From: a virus
IMG/VR virus record: IMGVR_UViG_3300036985_001010
Coordinates: 1 to 36,193 of that record
Length of the DNA: 36,193 nucleotides
Strand: one strand, 5' to 3'
Shown here one piece after another: positions 29,037 through 36,193 of the stretch; position 1 is the first letter of the stretch, and the number at the start of each line of letters is the position of its first letter. The position numbers and the translations under genes are program-made. The notes under the pieces were generated by a model. The model did no database searches, had not been told where the DNA came from, and saw only the letters and a list, made by a program, of their open reading frames with translations.

Positions 29037-30146
29037 ATGAAACACAGTAATATCGTCGGCGGATCGTCCGCTAAACGCGTGATGGAATGCCCCGGCAGCG
29101 TGGCCCTAGTGGCACGTATGCCGGAGCAGCCGAGCAGCAGTTACGCGGACGAGGGGACGCTCCTGCATGACGTGATAGCGGACGCCCTGAACGGCATGGA
29201 TAGCCCACTAGGACGGACACATGGCAGCGCGGCACTCACGCAGGAATTGATTGACGAGAAGATCACGCCCGCGCTGGCCGCGCTGGACGAGATCGACGCG
29301 CACAACCAGATGGAATACGCTGTCGAAAGCAACGTCTCGTTTGGTAAATATCTGCCTGACGTGTTCGGTTCAGCCGACTATCTGGGCCGCATGGGCGACC
29401 GAGCCTTGGTGCTGGACTGGAAGTTTGGCAGCGGCGTGATCGTCACCGCTGAAGAAAACGCCCAACTGATGTTTTACGCCGCCGCAGCAATGCGGACACA
29501 GGCGACGGCATGGGTGTTTGATGGCGCGACCGAGGTTGAGCTAGTAATCGTCCAGCCGCCAGAAGTGCGGCGCTGGGTGACGAGCGTTGACCGCATCAAG
29601 CAGTTCGAGCGCGACCTCAAGGCAGCGGTAACACTGTCGGCGCAACCTGACGCCCCGCTAAAGGCTGGAGCGCACTGCAAGTGGTGCCGCGCCAAGCCTG
29701 TCTGCCCTGTCATGACCGGCGCGGTTGATCGCGTCGCCAAGGCCAAGCTGGACGCCCTGCCAGTCGATCAGATCGCGCACTATCTGGACCAGATACCTGT
29801 CGTGGAAGCGTTCCTGAAGGACTTGCAGCAACTGGCGCATACGATGATCGAGGGCGGTAAGACTGTCCCCGGCTGGAAGCTAGTCAACAAGCGCGCGACA
29901 CGGCGCTGGCTGGACCCTGAAGCGGCGGCGGACTATCTGCTGTTTAATGGGTTTGACGCATTCGAGGAGCGGCTTATAACGCCAGCCGCTGCCGAGAAGC
30001 AGCTAAAGAAAGTTAAACAAGAATTGCCCGCTGACCTAGTGGTCGCGGTCTCAAGTGGTAGCACGCTGGCTCCGGAAACAGACCCCCGGCAAAGCGTGTT
30101 GCAAATCGGACAGGTGCTAATTTCGGCCCTGTCTAAAATCCAATAA
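29037..30146 (+). CDS. DUF2800 Cas4/AddB-like nuclease
   Basis: This 369-aa protein is a PD-(D/E)XK exonuclease of the type phages use for recombination. From the ATG at 29037, the active site is D114 (GSADYL), D127-W-K129 (VLDWKFG) and Q143-x3-Y147 (QLMFY). Four Cys fit the Fe-S cluster of Cas4/AddB enzymes: C18 (MECPGS), C214, C217 and C223 (HCKWCRAKPVC). The N-terminal GSSAKRVMECPGSVAL is typical of DUF2800. AAAGGA lies before this ATG; an ATG at 28998 falls inside the conserved promoter-like element and is unlikely. Confidence 0.88.
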   Translation: MKHSNIVGGSSAKRVMECPGSVALVARMPEQPSSSYADEGTLLHDVIADALNGMDSPLGRTHGSAALTQELIDEKITPALAALDEIDAHNQMEYAVESNVSFGKYLPDVFGSADYLGRMGDRALVLDWKFGSGVIVTAEENAQLMFYAAAAMRTQATAWVFDGATEVELVIVQPPEVRRWVTSVDRIKQFERDLKAAVTLSAQPDAPLKAGAHCKWCRAKPVCPVMTGAVDRVAKAKLDALPVDQIAHYLDQIPVVEAFLKDLQQLAHTMIEGGKTVPGWKLVNKRATRRWLDPEAAADYLLFNGFDAFEERLITPAAAEKQLKKVKQELPADLVVAVSSGSTLAPETDPRQSVLQIGQVLISALSKIQ

Positions 30147-30160
30147 CGAAAGTCAATATC

Positions 30161-30811
30161 ATGTCAAATCTCACTGTATTCGCAAGCGCCGGACTTCCTT
30201 CGGTTGCTTCGCTCTCGTCCGCACTCCGCGCTGTCGCTACTGATGTCGGCAGCACGGGCGCATCAGGTATCATCTTGAAGATGGACAAGACCGGCCATTG
30301 GGTGTTCGGCGCTGACCAGACGGAAGTCGAAGATGGCAGCGTATGGGCCGTCAATCCATTTTCGTTCGTTCACGGCTACATCGCATGGGGTGACGGCGAA
30401 GTGCTCGGCGAAGCCATGACCAGCGTGTCAGAACCCCTGCCAGACACCGGGCCAGCGCCTGCTGGTGCCAAGCGCGGTTGGGAAATGCAAGTCGGCATGA
30501 CCGTCGTTTGCATCAAGGGCGAGGATGAGGGCCTTCAGGCGCGCTATTCGGCAACGTCGGTGGGCGGCAAGAAAGCCGTGTCGGCGCTGGGCCTTGCCAT
30601 CGCTGAACAGGTGGACACCAACCCCAACAAGCCTGTGCCGACCGTGACGCTCAAAAAGGAGCATTACCAGCACAAGTCCTACGGGCGCATCTTTACCCCT
30701 GTCTTTGACATCGTCGGCTGGCAGGGCATGAGCAGCGAAGCCGCCGAAGATGCTGAACTGCCTCTTGAAGATGCTAAAGAGCCTGCGCGCCGCAGCCGCC
30801 GCGCAGCCTAA
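30161..30811 (+). CDS. Putative ssDNA-binding / recombination-associated protein
   Basis: This 216-aa protein belongs to a phage family I recognise by pattern but not by name: SGIILKMDKTGHWVFGADQT, AVNPFSFVHGYIAWGDGE and HYQHKSYGRIFTPVFDIVGW. It sits between an exonuclease and the DNA polymerase. There, and in DUF2800 systems, an SSB-type protein is usual. The C-terminus is acidic (EAAEDAELPLEDAKE) before a basic tail, a feature that recalls SSB tails. The role is inferred; I see no sure OB-fold motif. Confidence 0.6.
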   Translation: MSNLTVFASAGLPSVASLSSALRAVATDVGSTGASGIILKMDKTGHWVFGADQTEVEDGSVWAVNPFSFVHGYIAWGDGEVLGEAMTSVSEPLPDTGPAPAGAKRGWEMQVGMTVVCIKGEDEGLQARYSATSVGGKKAVSALGLAIAEQVDTNPNKPVPTVTLKKEHYQHKSYGRIFTPVFDIVGWQGMSSEAAEDAELPLEDAKEPARRSRRAA

Positions 30812-30823
30812 CTGAACGCGAAC

Positions 30824-30849
30824 GCCGGGGCGGGTTGGGCCGTCCCGGC
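30824..30849 (+). other. GC-rich hairpin before the DNA polymerase gene
   Basis: GCCGGGGCGG (30824-30833) and CCGTCCCGGC (30840-30849) pair over 10 bp with one G-U, loop GTTGGG. There is no T-run after it. It lies in the 62-bp gap between the SSB-like gene and the polymerase and could reduce polymerase expression relative to the SSB-like protein. Confidence 0.7.
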
Positions 30850-30873
30850 TAGTAGCAACGAAAGTAAAGTAAA

Positions 30874-32841
30874 ATGACAATACTCTGGGTAGATTTCGAG
30901 ACGCGCAGCCGCTGCAATTTGCTGACACACGGCGTCTACAACTACGCGCAGGACATCAGCACCGACGTGTTGTGCATGTCCTACGCTTTCGACGATGGCG
31001 ATGTGTTGACGTGGTTGCCTGAGCAGCCTTTCCCCGACGCCATCAAGAATTTCACCGGCCAGATTAGGGCGCACAATTCTGCGTTCGAGCGCCTGATTTT
31101 CTGGTATGTCCTACAGATCGACTTCCCGCTGGAGCAGTTTTATTGCACCGCAGCACAAGCCCGCTCGAACTGCGCGCCGGGTAGCCTTGCCGACGTGGGG
31201 CGGTTCGTCGGCACCGGGATGCGGAAAGATCACCGAGGGTCGCAGCTAATACGCGCGCTATCTATCCCGCAGGCAGATGGCGAGTTTCGCACCGACGCGA
31301 AGCTGATGCAGGAGATGATCGACTATTGCGAGCAGGACGTTCGGGTTATGCGCGCGATCAGTCACGCGCAGCGCAACCTGAGCGCCGACGAGTTGAACGC
31401 CTATCACGTCAACGAGCGTATCAACGACCGTGGCGTGTTGCTCGACCGACCGCTGGCGGAAGCCGCCGTGCGCTACTCCGACACCGAGACGCGGGAGATA
31501 CAGCAACAGGTGGCGACGCTGACGCAGGGGCAAGTCACGTCCGTCCGCAGCGCCACTATGCGGACGTGGGTGCTAGACCGCGTTGGCCCCGAAGCAATGA
31601 AGCTGGCGACAGTTTACAAAGATGACGTTGCCAAGCTATCAATGGACAAGAACGTCCGCGCTAACCTTCTGGCGCTGTCTGAGGAAAACCCGGATGAAGT
31701 GCCGAGTGAAGTCGCGGAAGTCATACAGTGTGCGGATGACCTCTGGGCGTCATCAGTCGCCAAGTTCGCGCGCGCCGCTGCGCTTGCTGACACAGAAGAT
31801 CACCGCGTTAGAGGCGCATTCGTCTATGCTGGAGGAAGTGCTACGGGCCGTGCTTCATCATATGGACTTCAGGTTCATAATTACCCCCGAAAGTGCGCCG
31901 CCGACCCGGCACTGACACGCGACGCTATGGTGCGTGGCAAGGCTATCGTTCCGCAGTTTGGCAAGCGCGCCACTGACGTGCTGAAATCCATGCTGCGCCC
32001 CTCGCTGATGGCCGCTGAAGGCAAGCGCCTAGTGGTAGCCGATTGGGCGGCTATCGAAGCGCGGGTGAACCCGTGGGCATCAAACTGCGACAGCGGGGAC
32101 ACCAAGCTAGACATCTTTGCGCGCGGTGAGGATGTCTACAAGCACAACGCGATGGCGACGTTTGGCGTTGGCTACGCTGATGTCGATAAAGATCAGCGCC
32201 AGATCGGCAAGGTGCAGGAATTGGCTCTAGGGTTTTCCGGCGGTGTCGGTGCCTTCGCCAGCATGGGCCGCATCTATGGCATCGACGTCAGCGAACGCGA
32301 GGCGCAGAACATGGTCAACGCTTGGCGCGGCGCGAACCGCTGGGCGATGACATACTGGAACAATCTTGAGCGCGCCTACATGGCTGCGATGCGTATGCCG
32401 GGGACCGAGTTTAGCGCAGGGCGCGTCACCTACCTATTTGACAAGCAACACCTATGGTATGCGTTGCCGTCGGGCCGCGTGTTGTGCTATCCTTTCGCTC
32501 GTTTCAACGCGAAGGGTGACATCACCTACGCCAAAGCCGCGTGGAAACCGGCGGCAGACGCGAAGGAATGGCCCCGCGCTCGCCTGTGGCGTGGCCTAGC
32601 CTGTGAAAACGTCACGCAGGCCATCGCTAACGACCTGTTGCGGCACTCGCTGAAGGAACTGGAAATCGTTAATTTGCCTGCTGTTCTACATTGCCACGAT
32701 GAAATTGTCTTGGAAGTGCTTGAGCAGGAAGCCGAAGCCGCCGCCGATACGCTCGTGCGTATCATGTGCCAACCCCCCGTATGGGCCGTAGGACTTCCGC
32801 TTAACGCAGAGGTTTCTACTATGGTCCGTTACGGCAAGTAG
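30874..32841 (+). CDS. DNA polymerase, family A, with 3'-5' exonuclease
   Basis: This 655-aa replicative polymerase has exonuclease motifs D7/E9 (WVDFETRS), AHNSAFE (66-72) and YCEQDV (151-156). The polymerase motifs are A (VVADWAAIEARVNPW, D390), B (RQIGKVQELALGFSGG, R442 and K446) and C (HCHDEIVLEV, H608-D609-E610). The residue equal to E. coli Pol I F762 is L450. No 5'-3' exonuclease domain is present. It lacks a standard RBS; ACGAAAGT occurs 8 nt before the ATG, as it does 6 nt before the upstream gene. Confidence 0.93.
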   Translation: MTILWVDFETRSRCNLLTHGVYNYAQDISTDVLCMSYAFDDGDVLTWLPEQPFPDAIKNFTGQIRAHNSAFERLIFWYVLQIDFPLEQFYCTAAQARSNCAPGSLADVGRFVGTGMRKDHRGSQLIRALSIPQADGEFRTDAKLMQEMIDYCEQDVRVMRAISHAQRNLSADELNAYHVNERINDRGVLLDRPLAEAAVRYSDTETREIQQQVATLTQGQVTSVRSATMRTWVLDRVGPEAMKLATVYKDDVAKLSMDKNVRANLLALSEENPDEVPSEVAEVIQCADDLWASSVAKFARAAALADTEDHRVRGAFVYAGGSATGRASSYGLQVHNYPRKCAADPALTRDAMVRGKAIVPQFGKRATDVLKSMLRPSLMAAEGKRLVVADWAAIEARVNPWASNCDSGDTKLDIFARGEDVYKHNAMATFGVGYADVDKDQRQIGKVQELALGFSGGVGAFASMGRIYGIDVSEREAQNMVNAWRGANRWAMTYWNNLERAYMAAMRMPGTEFSAGRVTYLFDKQHLWYALPSGRVLCYPFARFNAKGDITYAKAAWKPAADAKEWPRARLWRGLACENVTQAIANDLLRHSLKELEIVNLPAVLHCHDEIVLEVLEQEAEAAADTLVRIMCQPPVWAVGLPLNAEVSTMVRYGK

Positions 32842-32853
32842 AGGAGTAATGCG

Positions 32854-35196
32854 ATGATTGAGGATCGCGTTAAATTCGTCGAATACATAGCCAATCTGGC
32901 ATCAGAGGATGGCGAGACAGCGTTGCTGCTGCGCCAGAAGCCAAAGACCGACGCAGACGGCAACCCGTTGTATCATTCGGACGGCGTTCCGCAGGCAAGT
33001 TTCCCCGCTTTTCTTCCTGCCAATGCCAAGATCAAACCCGGCGAGGCATGGTATACCAACACAGGATCGTTCGTTGTCAGCCGCTTTGAAGATGGCAAGC
33101 CGTCAGCCAAGCGCGACAATGTAGATTACGTTTTGTTCATGATGCTGGATGACATTGGCACCAAGTCCAAGACGCCGCCGCTAGACCCTACGTGGGTGAT
33201 GGAGACATCCGAAGGATCGTTTCAGTGGGGCTACGCCTTCAGCAGCCAGCCAACCAAGGGCCAGTTCTGCGCCGCCATCAACGCCATCGCCGAGGCAGGC
33301 TATACGGACCCCGGCGCGACGAACCCCGTCCGCAACTGCCGCATCCCCGGATCAGTCAATCTCAAGCAGGGCCGCAACGCCTTTCAGTCGCGGCTGGTGT
33401 CGTTCAACCCCGAGCGCGAATACACGCTGGAAGAAATCTGCGCCGCGCTGGATGTGGTCCCCGCCGAGGCTAACACCGCCGAGCATTACTCAATCAAAAT
33501 CCGCGACACTGGGCAGGACAACGTGCTGGCGTGGCTATCGGACAACGGCATGGTGATGACGCCAGCCAACCCCGAAGGCTGGCACGGCATCGTCTGTCCT
33601 AACAGCGCGATGCACACCGACAGCAACATCGAAGCCCGCTACAAGCCGCTCGACCGCTCGTTCTGCTGCTATCACGGCCATTGCGCCGACTTCAAGAGCG
33701 CCGCCTTTCTGGCGTGGGTGGCTGAAAACGGTGGGCCGACAGTATCACCGGGCCTGCGTGACGAACTTATCGCTGAACGCATGGCCCTGATGTATGAGAA
33801 GATCGCGCCCACTACAGAATTTCCTGACGAGGCGGCAATCCGCGTTAAGGAAGTTGAGCGCAAGGAAGCCGGTAGAATAGAGAAGAACGATTGGTTCGCC
33901 CGCTACGCATACGTCAAGAGTGATGACAGTTACTTCGACATGGAGACGCGGTTGGAGGTGCCACGGCACGTATTCAACGCGCTTTATCGTCACGTTGATT
34001 GCAAGTCTATTCACAATAGCAAGCAGCGCGTCACCGCATCAGTGTTCTTCGACGAGCGCAGACAAGATGCTGGAGCGCCCGCGCTGGAAGGCATTACCTT
34101 CGCCGCAGGCGACACCGCGTTGATGGTGCGTGATGGGCTAGTCTACGGCAACAAGTGGCTTGAAGGTCGCCCGGACATGTCTGGCGCAGCTAAGGTCAGG
34201 GACATGGACATCCTGCCGTGGATCGACCATTGCAAGCTGCTCGTGGCCGAGGCTGCGGAATTAGACCATGTGTGGGACGTTATGGCGTTCAAGGTTCAGA
34301 ACCCAAGCGTGAAGATCAATCACGCGGTTCTGCACGGCGGCGATGAAGGCTGCGGCAAGGATAGTATGTGGGCGCCATTCTTGTGGGCGATTGGCGGGAA
34401 GCATCAGCGCAACCGCACGATCATCGACACGGGCGGCATCGACAGCCAATGGGGCTACGGTTTGGAAACTGAAATTCTTGTCGTAAACGAGTTGCAGGAG
34501 AGTGAGGCCCGCGAACGCCGCGCGATGGCGAACAAGATGAAGCCGATCATCGCCGCGCCGCCGGAGACGCTGCTAGTCAACCGCAAGGGCCTACATCCGT
34601 ATGAGTTGCTGAACCGCCTTCAGGTGCTGGCGTTTACCAACTTCACAATGCCGATCACGCTGCCGTCGCAGGATCGCCGTTGGTTCTGCCTGTGGAGCCA
34701 AGCGCCGATCATGCTGAAGGTAGACGCAGACCCGCTGTGGAACTGGTATAAGGCATCTGGGTACGAGAAGATCGCCGCGTGGCTGCATCAGCGCGACGTG
34801 TCCCATTTCAGCCCGACAGAAAAGCCGCCGGTAACGGAGTGGAAGCTGAACATGATCGAACACGGCATGAGCGTTGCCGAGAGTTATCTTGTGGAGTTGA
34901 TGAAGCGCCGCATAGGTCCGTTCGCCAAGGGCGTCGTAGGTGGCCCATTCCATAAGCTGTGTGATATAGTTGCACTGAACCACGTTCCATCTGGCACCAA
35001 AGTTCCGCAGGCTGCTATGCTTCATGCGCTCAAGGAAGCTGGCTGGATCGACTGCGGGCGCATTGCTTCGGTAGATTATACAAGCAGGAAGCACATCTTT
35101 ATAGACCCCACCATGCGTAAAACCAGCAAGTCTGAACTACGCCGCATGGTCGAGACGGCGGACACGCCCGCACCGCCGTCAATGAATATCCGTTAA
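32854..35196 (+). CDS. Primase-helicase (AEP-type N-terminus, SF3-like helicase)
   Basis: This 780-aa protein probably primes and unwinds DNA for the polymerase before it. Residues about 85-195 look like an AEP/RepB-type primase (VLFMMLDDIGTKSK, D99-D100). About 245-280 is a Cys/His cluster (CPNSAMH; CCYHGHC) that may bind zinc. About 450-650 is a DUF5906-like ATPase with Walker A GDEGCGKD (496-503) and Walker B-like ILVVNELQES. RBS AGAGGAG fixes the ATG. It is followed by a strong terminator. Confidence 0.85.
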   Translation: MIEDRVKFVEYIANLASEDGETALLLRQKPKTDADGNPLYHSDGVPQASFPAFLPANAKIKPGEAWYTNTGSFVVSRFEDGKPSAKRDNVDYVLFMMLDDIGTKSKTPPLDPTWVMETSEGSFQWGYAFSSQPTKGQFCAAINAIAEAGYTDPGATNPVRNCRIPGSVNLKQGRNAFQSRLVSFNPEREYTLEEICAALDVVPAEANTAEHYSIKIRDTGQDNVLAWLSDNGMVMTPANPEGWHGIVCPNSAMHTDSNIEARYKPLDRSFCCYHGHCADFKSAAFLAWVAENGGPTVSPGLRDELIAERMALMYEKIAPTTEFPDEAAIRVKEVERKEAGRIEKNDWFARYAYVKSDDSYFDMETRLEVPRHVFNALYRHVDCKSIHNSKQRVTASVFFDERRQDAGAPALEGITFAAGDTALMVRDGLVYGNKWLEGRPDMSGAAKVRDMDILPWIDHCKLLVAEAAELDHVWDVMAFKVQNPSVKINHAVLHGGDEGCGKDSMWAPFLWAIGGKHQRNRTIIDTGGIDSQWGYGLETEILVVNELQESEARERRAMANKMKPIIAAPPETLLVNRKGLHPYELLNRLQVLAFTNFTMPITLPSQDRRWFCLWSQAPIMLKVDADPLWNWYKASGYEKIAAWLHQRDVSHFSPTEKPPVTEWKLNMIEHGMSVAESYLVELMKRRIGPFAKGVVGGPFHKLCDIVALNHVPSGTKVPQAAMLHALKEAGWIDCGRIASVDYTSRKHIFIDPTMRKTSKSELRRMVETADTPAPPSMNIR

Positions 35197-35224
35197 CCGT
35201 CCCCCACCCTAGGTTAACGGCTAT

Positions 35225-35265
35225 AATCCCCCGGTGGTCCTCAATCCGCCGGGGGATTTCTTTGT
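35225..35265 (+). terminator. Rho-independent terminator after the primase-helicase
   Basis: AATCCCCCGGTGG (35225-35237) and CCGCCGGGGGATT (35246-35258) form a 13-bp stem (one G-U) with an 8-nt loop, followed by TCTTTG. It ends the operon that includes the polymerase and primase-helicase. The next gene has its own upstream element. Confidence 0.9.
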
Positions 35266-35275
35266 CTATCGACGC

Positions 35276-35300
35276 TTGCTAAAGTTTCTTTGACGGGCTA
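35276..35300 (+). promoter_or_regulatory. Conserved element, copy 2 (before the VRR-NUC gene)
   Basis: TTGCTAAA-N7-TGACGG-N-CTA, the same 25-bp pattern as 28984-29008. It lies right after a terminator, so a promoter is expected here. If TTGCTA is the -35 box, TAGATA (17 bp) or GATAAT (19 bp) could be the -10 box, which would put transcription start at or past the first ATG (35305). Confidence 0.65.
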
Positions 35301-35304
35301 GATA

Positions 35305-35586
35305 ATGGGTATGACCGAGAAAGAAATAGAGAAGTATTTCGTCCGTTGTGTCCGTGCGATGCAGGGTGTCACTTATAAGTTTCGCAGCGTCACGCAGCGC
35401 GGCGTCGCTGACCGCATTGCAGTTACCCCGAACGGAAAAATCATCATGGTCGAACTGAAAAAGCCCGGTGGTCGGCTGTCGGCGTTGCAAGAGATTTTCG
35501 CGGAAGAAATGCGCGCTGCCGGCGCGCCATATGTTTGTCTCTGGTCAAAGGAAGATGTAGATGCCTTCATACAAACCTATATCTGA
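35305..35586 (+). CDS. VRR-NUC domain nuclease
   Basis: This 93-aa stand-alone VRR-NUC enzyme belongs to the PD-(D/E)XK group; such phage proteins can cut branched DNA. Active-site candidates are D36 (GVADRIAV) and E50-x-K52 (IIMVELKKPGG). The C-terminus has PYVCLWSKEDVDAFI, usual for the family. The start may be the ATG at 35305 or 35311; the promoter-like element leaves little leader, so a very short or leaderless message is possible. Its end overlaps the HNH gene by 26 bp. Confidence 0.88.
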   Translation: MGMTEKEIEKYFVRCVRAMQGVTYKFRSVTQRGVADRIAVTPNGKIIMVELKKPGGRLSALQEIFAEEMRAAGAPYVCLWSKEDVDAFIQTYI

Positions 35587-36067
35587 CGCCGAGTTAGACT
35601 GGATCGCTTACGACGCCACTACAGGGGCGTTTCATTGGCGGGTTAGCCGCGGCGGCGTTCGCAAGGGCTATCGTGCCGGTTCGCATGGCAGCGAGGGTTA
35701 TATTCAAATTCAAATAATTGGTAAAATATACCGTGCGCATAGGCTGGCGTGGCGGATTGCGTATGGTTATTGGCCTGCGCATCAGATCGACCACGTAAAC
35801 GGCGATCGCGCGGACAACCGTCTGGTTAATTTGCGCGAAGCTACCAGCGTACAAAACTGCCAGAACACGGCAAAGCGTTCCGACAACAGATCAGGTTATG
35901 TCGGCGTCAGTTTCCATGTAGGGCGGCAAAAATGGCGTGCCGAAATAAGCGTAGGTGGTAGACGGCGCTCGCTAGGCTATTTTGCGGACCCAGCCACTGC
36001 ACATACCGCTTACGTGCAGGCTAAAAAGCAACTGCATACGTTCCACCCCGAAGTGCCTCAGCGATGA
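35561..36067 (+). CDS. HNH endonuclease with AP2 domain (homing-type)
   Basis: This 168-aa protein has an HNH_3-type core (RAHRLAWRIAYGYWPAHQID, then HVNGDRADNRLVNLREATS). A C-terminal AP2-like DNA-binding domain follows (RSGYVGVSFHVGRQKWRAEI). These are the usual parts of free-standing phage homing endonucleases. RBS AAGGAAG precedes the ATG, which lies inside the VRR-NUC gene; the stop overlaps the helicase start. It probably inserted between a nuclease and a helicase gene without breaking either. Confidence 0.9.
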   Translation: MPSYKPISDAELDWIAYDATTGAFHWRVSRGGVRKGYRAGSHGSEGYIQIQIIGKIYRAHRLAWRIAYGYWPAHQIDHVNGDRADNRLVNLREATSVQNCQNTAKRSDNRSGYVGVSFHVGRQKWRAEISVGGRRRSLGYFADPATAHTAYVQAKKQLHTFHPEVPQR

Positions 36068-36193
36068 AACTGCGCCCCTATCAGGATGACGCAGCAGATT
36101 TTCTGTATGAGCGCGACCGTGCGATGATCCTTGCCCAAGTTGGTTCAGGTAAGACCGCCATCGCGTTGACGGCCATGCAGGCCATGCTGAAGG
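36064..36193 (+). CDS. SNF2-like helicase, 5' start (continues at base 1)
   Basis: This is the beginning of the helicase gene described at 1-1296, cut by linearisation of a circular map. The ATG at 36064-36066 overlaps the TGA of the HNH gene (ATGA), the same coupling used between many genes here. It adds 20 residues (MKLRPYQDDAADFLYERDRA) before the internal Met at base 58. These include the Q-motif-like RPYQ segment that normally precedes Walker A in SNF2 helicases, which supports this start over the internal one. Confidence 0.88.
   Translation, partial: MKLRPYQDDAADFLYERDRAMILAQVGSGKTAIALTAMQAMLK
36067..36193. repeat. Terminal direct repeat, right copy (circular overlap)
   Basis: This copy is identical to bases 1-127. 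Together with the helicase frame running across the junction, it indicates that the assembled molecule is circular. Removing one copy leaves 36,066 bp. Confidence 0.93.

Noticed and set aside
1-36193. Integrase, repressor or other lysogeny module
   Set aside because: No tyrosine or serine recombinase motifs and no Cro/CI-like protein seen; HTH segments belong to the phosphoesterase and probable TerS.
1-36193. tRNA genes or phage RNA polymerase
   Set aside because: No cloverleaf with a TTCRA-type arm noticed by eye and no single-subunit RNA polymerase ORF; a tRNAscan run would settle the first.

Overview
This window is the complete genome of a tailed phage. It has a circular map: the last 127 bases (36067-36193) repeat the first 127 exactly, so the unit genome is about 36,066 bp. 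The order of terminase, portal, scaffold, coat, gp4-like, gp10-like and three ejection-type proteins follows phage P22, which suggests a podovirus (short tail) with headful packaging. A two-component Rz/Rz1 spanin set points to a Gram-negative host. I see no integrase, excisionase, repressor, RNA polymerase or tRNA, so a lytic lifestyle is the default reading. Composition (GC-rich, many Ala/Arg codons) would fit an alphaproteobacterial host, but that is only an inference.

Layout. (1) The minus strand from 24178 down to 1709 is one long late block: terminase small subunit, HTH-metallophosphoesterase, terminase large subunit, two small proteins, portal, DUF5856-like protein, small structural protein, tailspike, scaffold, coat, a small virion protein bracketed by two terminators, a 61-aa protein, gp4-like and gp10-like tail proteins, tail fibre, a small protein, a cupin-SET fusion, three ejection-type proteins and a lysis cassette. 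(2) About 820 bp without a convincing gene (24179-25000) separates the two divergent blocks. It holds AT-rich stretches, three tandem 32-bp repeats, a perfect 13-bp-arm hairpin, other palindromes and a probable early promoter. It is the best candidate for the control region, the origin and/or the packaging signal. (3) The plus strand from 25001 to 28977 carries a dense run of small, mostly unknown early genes, many with ATGA start-stop overlaps. (4) The plus strand from 29037 through the circular junction to 1716 is DNA metabolism: Cas4/AddB-like nuclease (DUF2800), a possible ssDNA-binding protein, family A DNA polymerase, primase-helicase, terminator, VRR-NUC nuclease, HNH-AP2 endonuclease, SNF2-like helicase, a small protein and a DUF3310 protein. 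The plus and minus blocks converge at 1709-1716 with an 8-bp overlap of gene ends.

How it works together. The early genes probably take over the host. The replication module (primase-helicase, PolA, nuclease plus possible SSB, second helicase) copies the genome. The minus-strand block then builds and fills heads, and finally lyses the cell with a GH24 lysozyme, two small membrane proteins and nested spanins. The most unusual items are the cupin-SET fusion among virion genes, the array of GCAATA sites between the divergent blocks, a 25-bp element repeated before two replication operons, the gene-end/RBS cassette reused by successive small genes, a protein made of a 37-aa tandem duplication, and a Cys-rich protein of unknown function.
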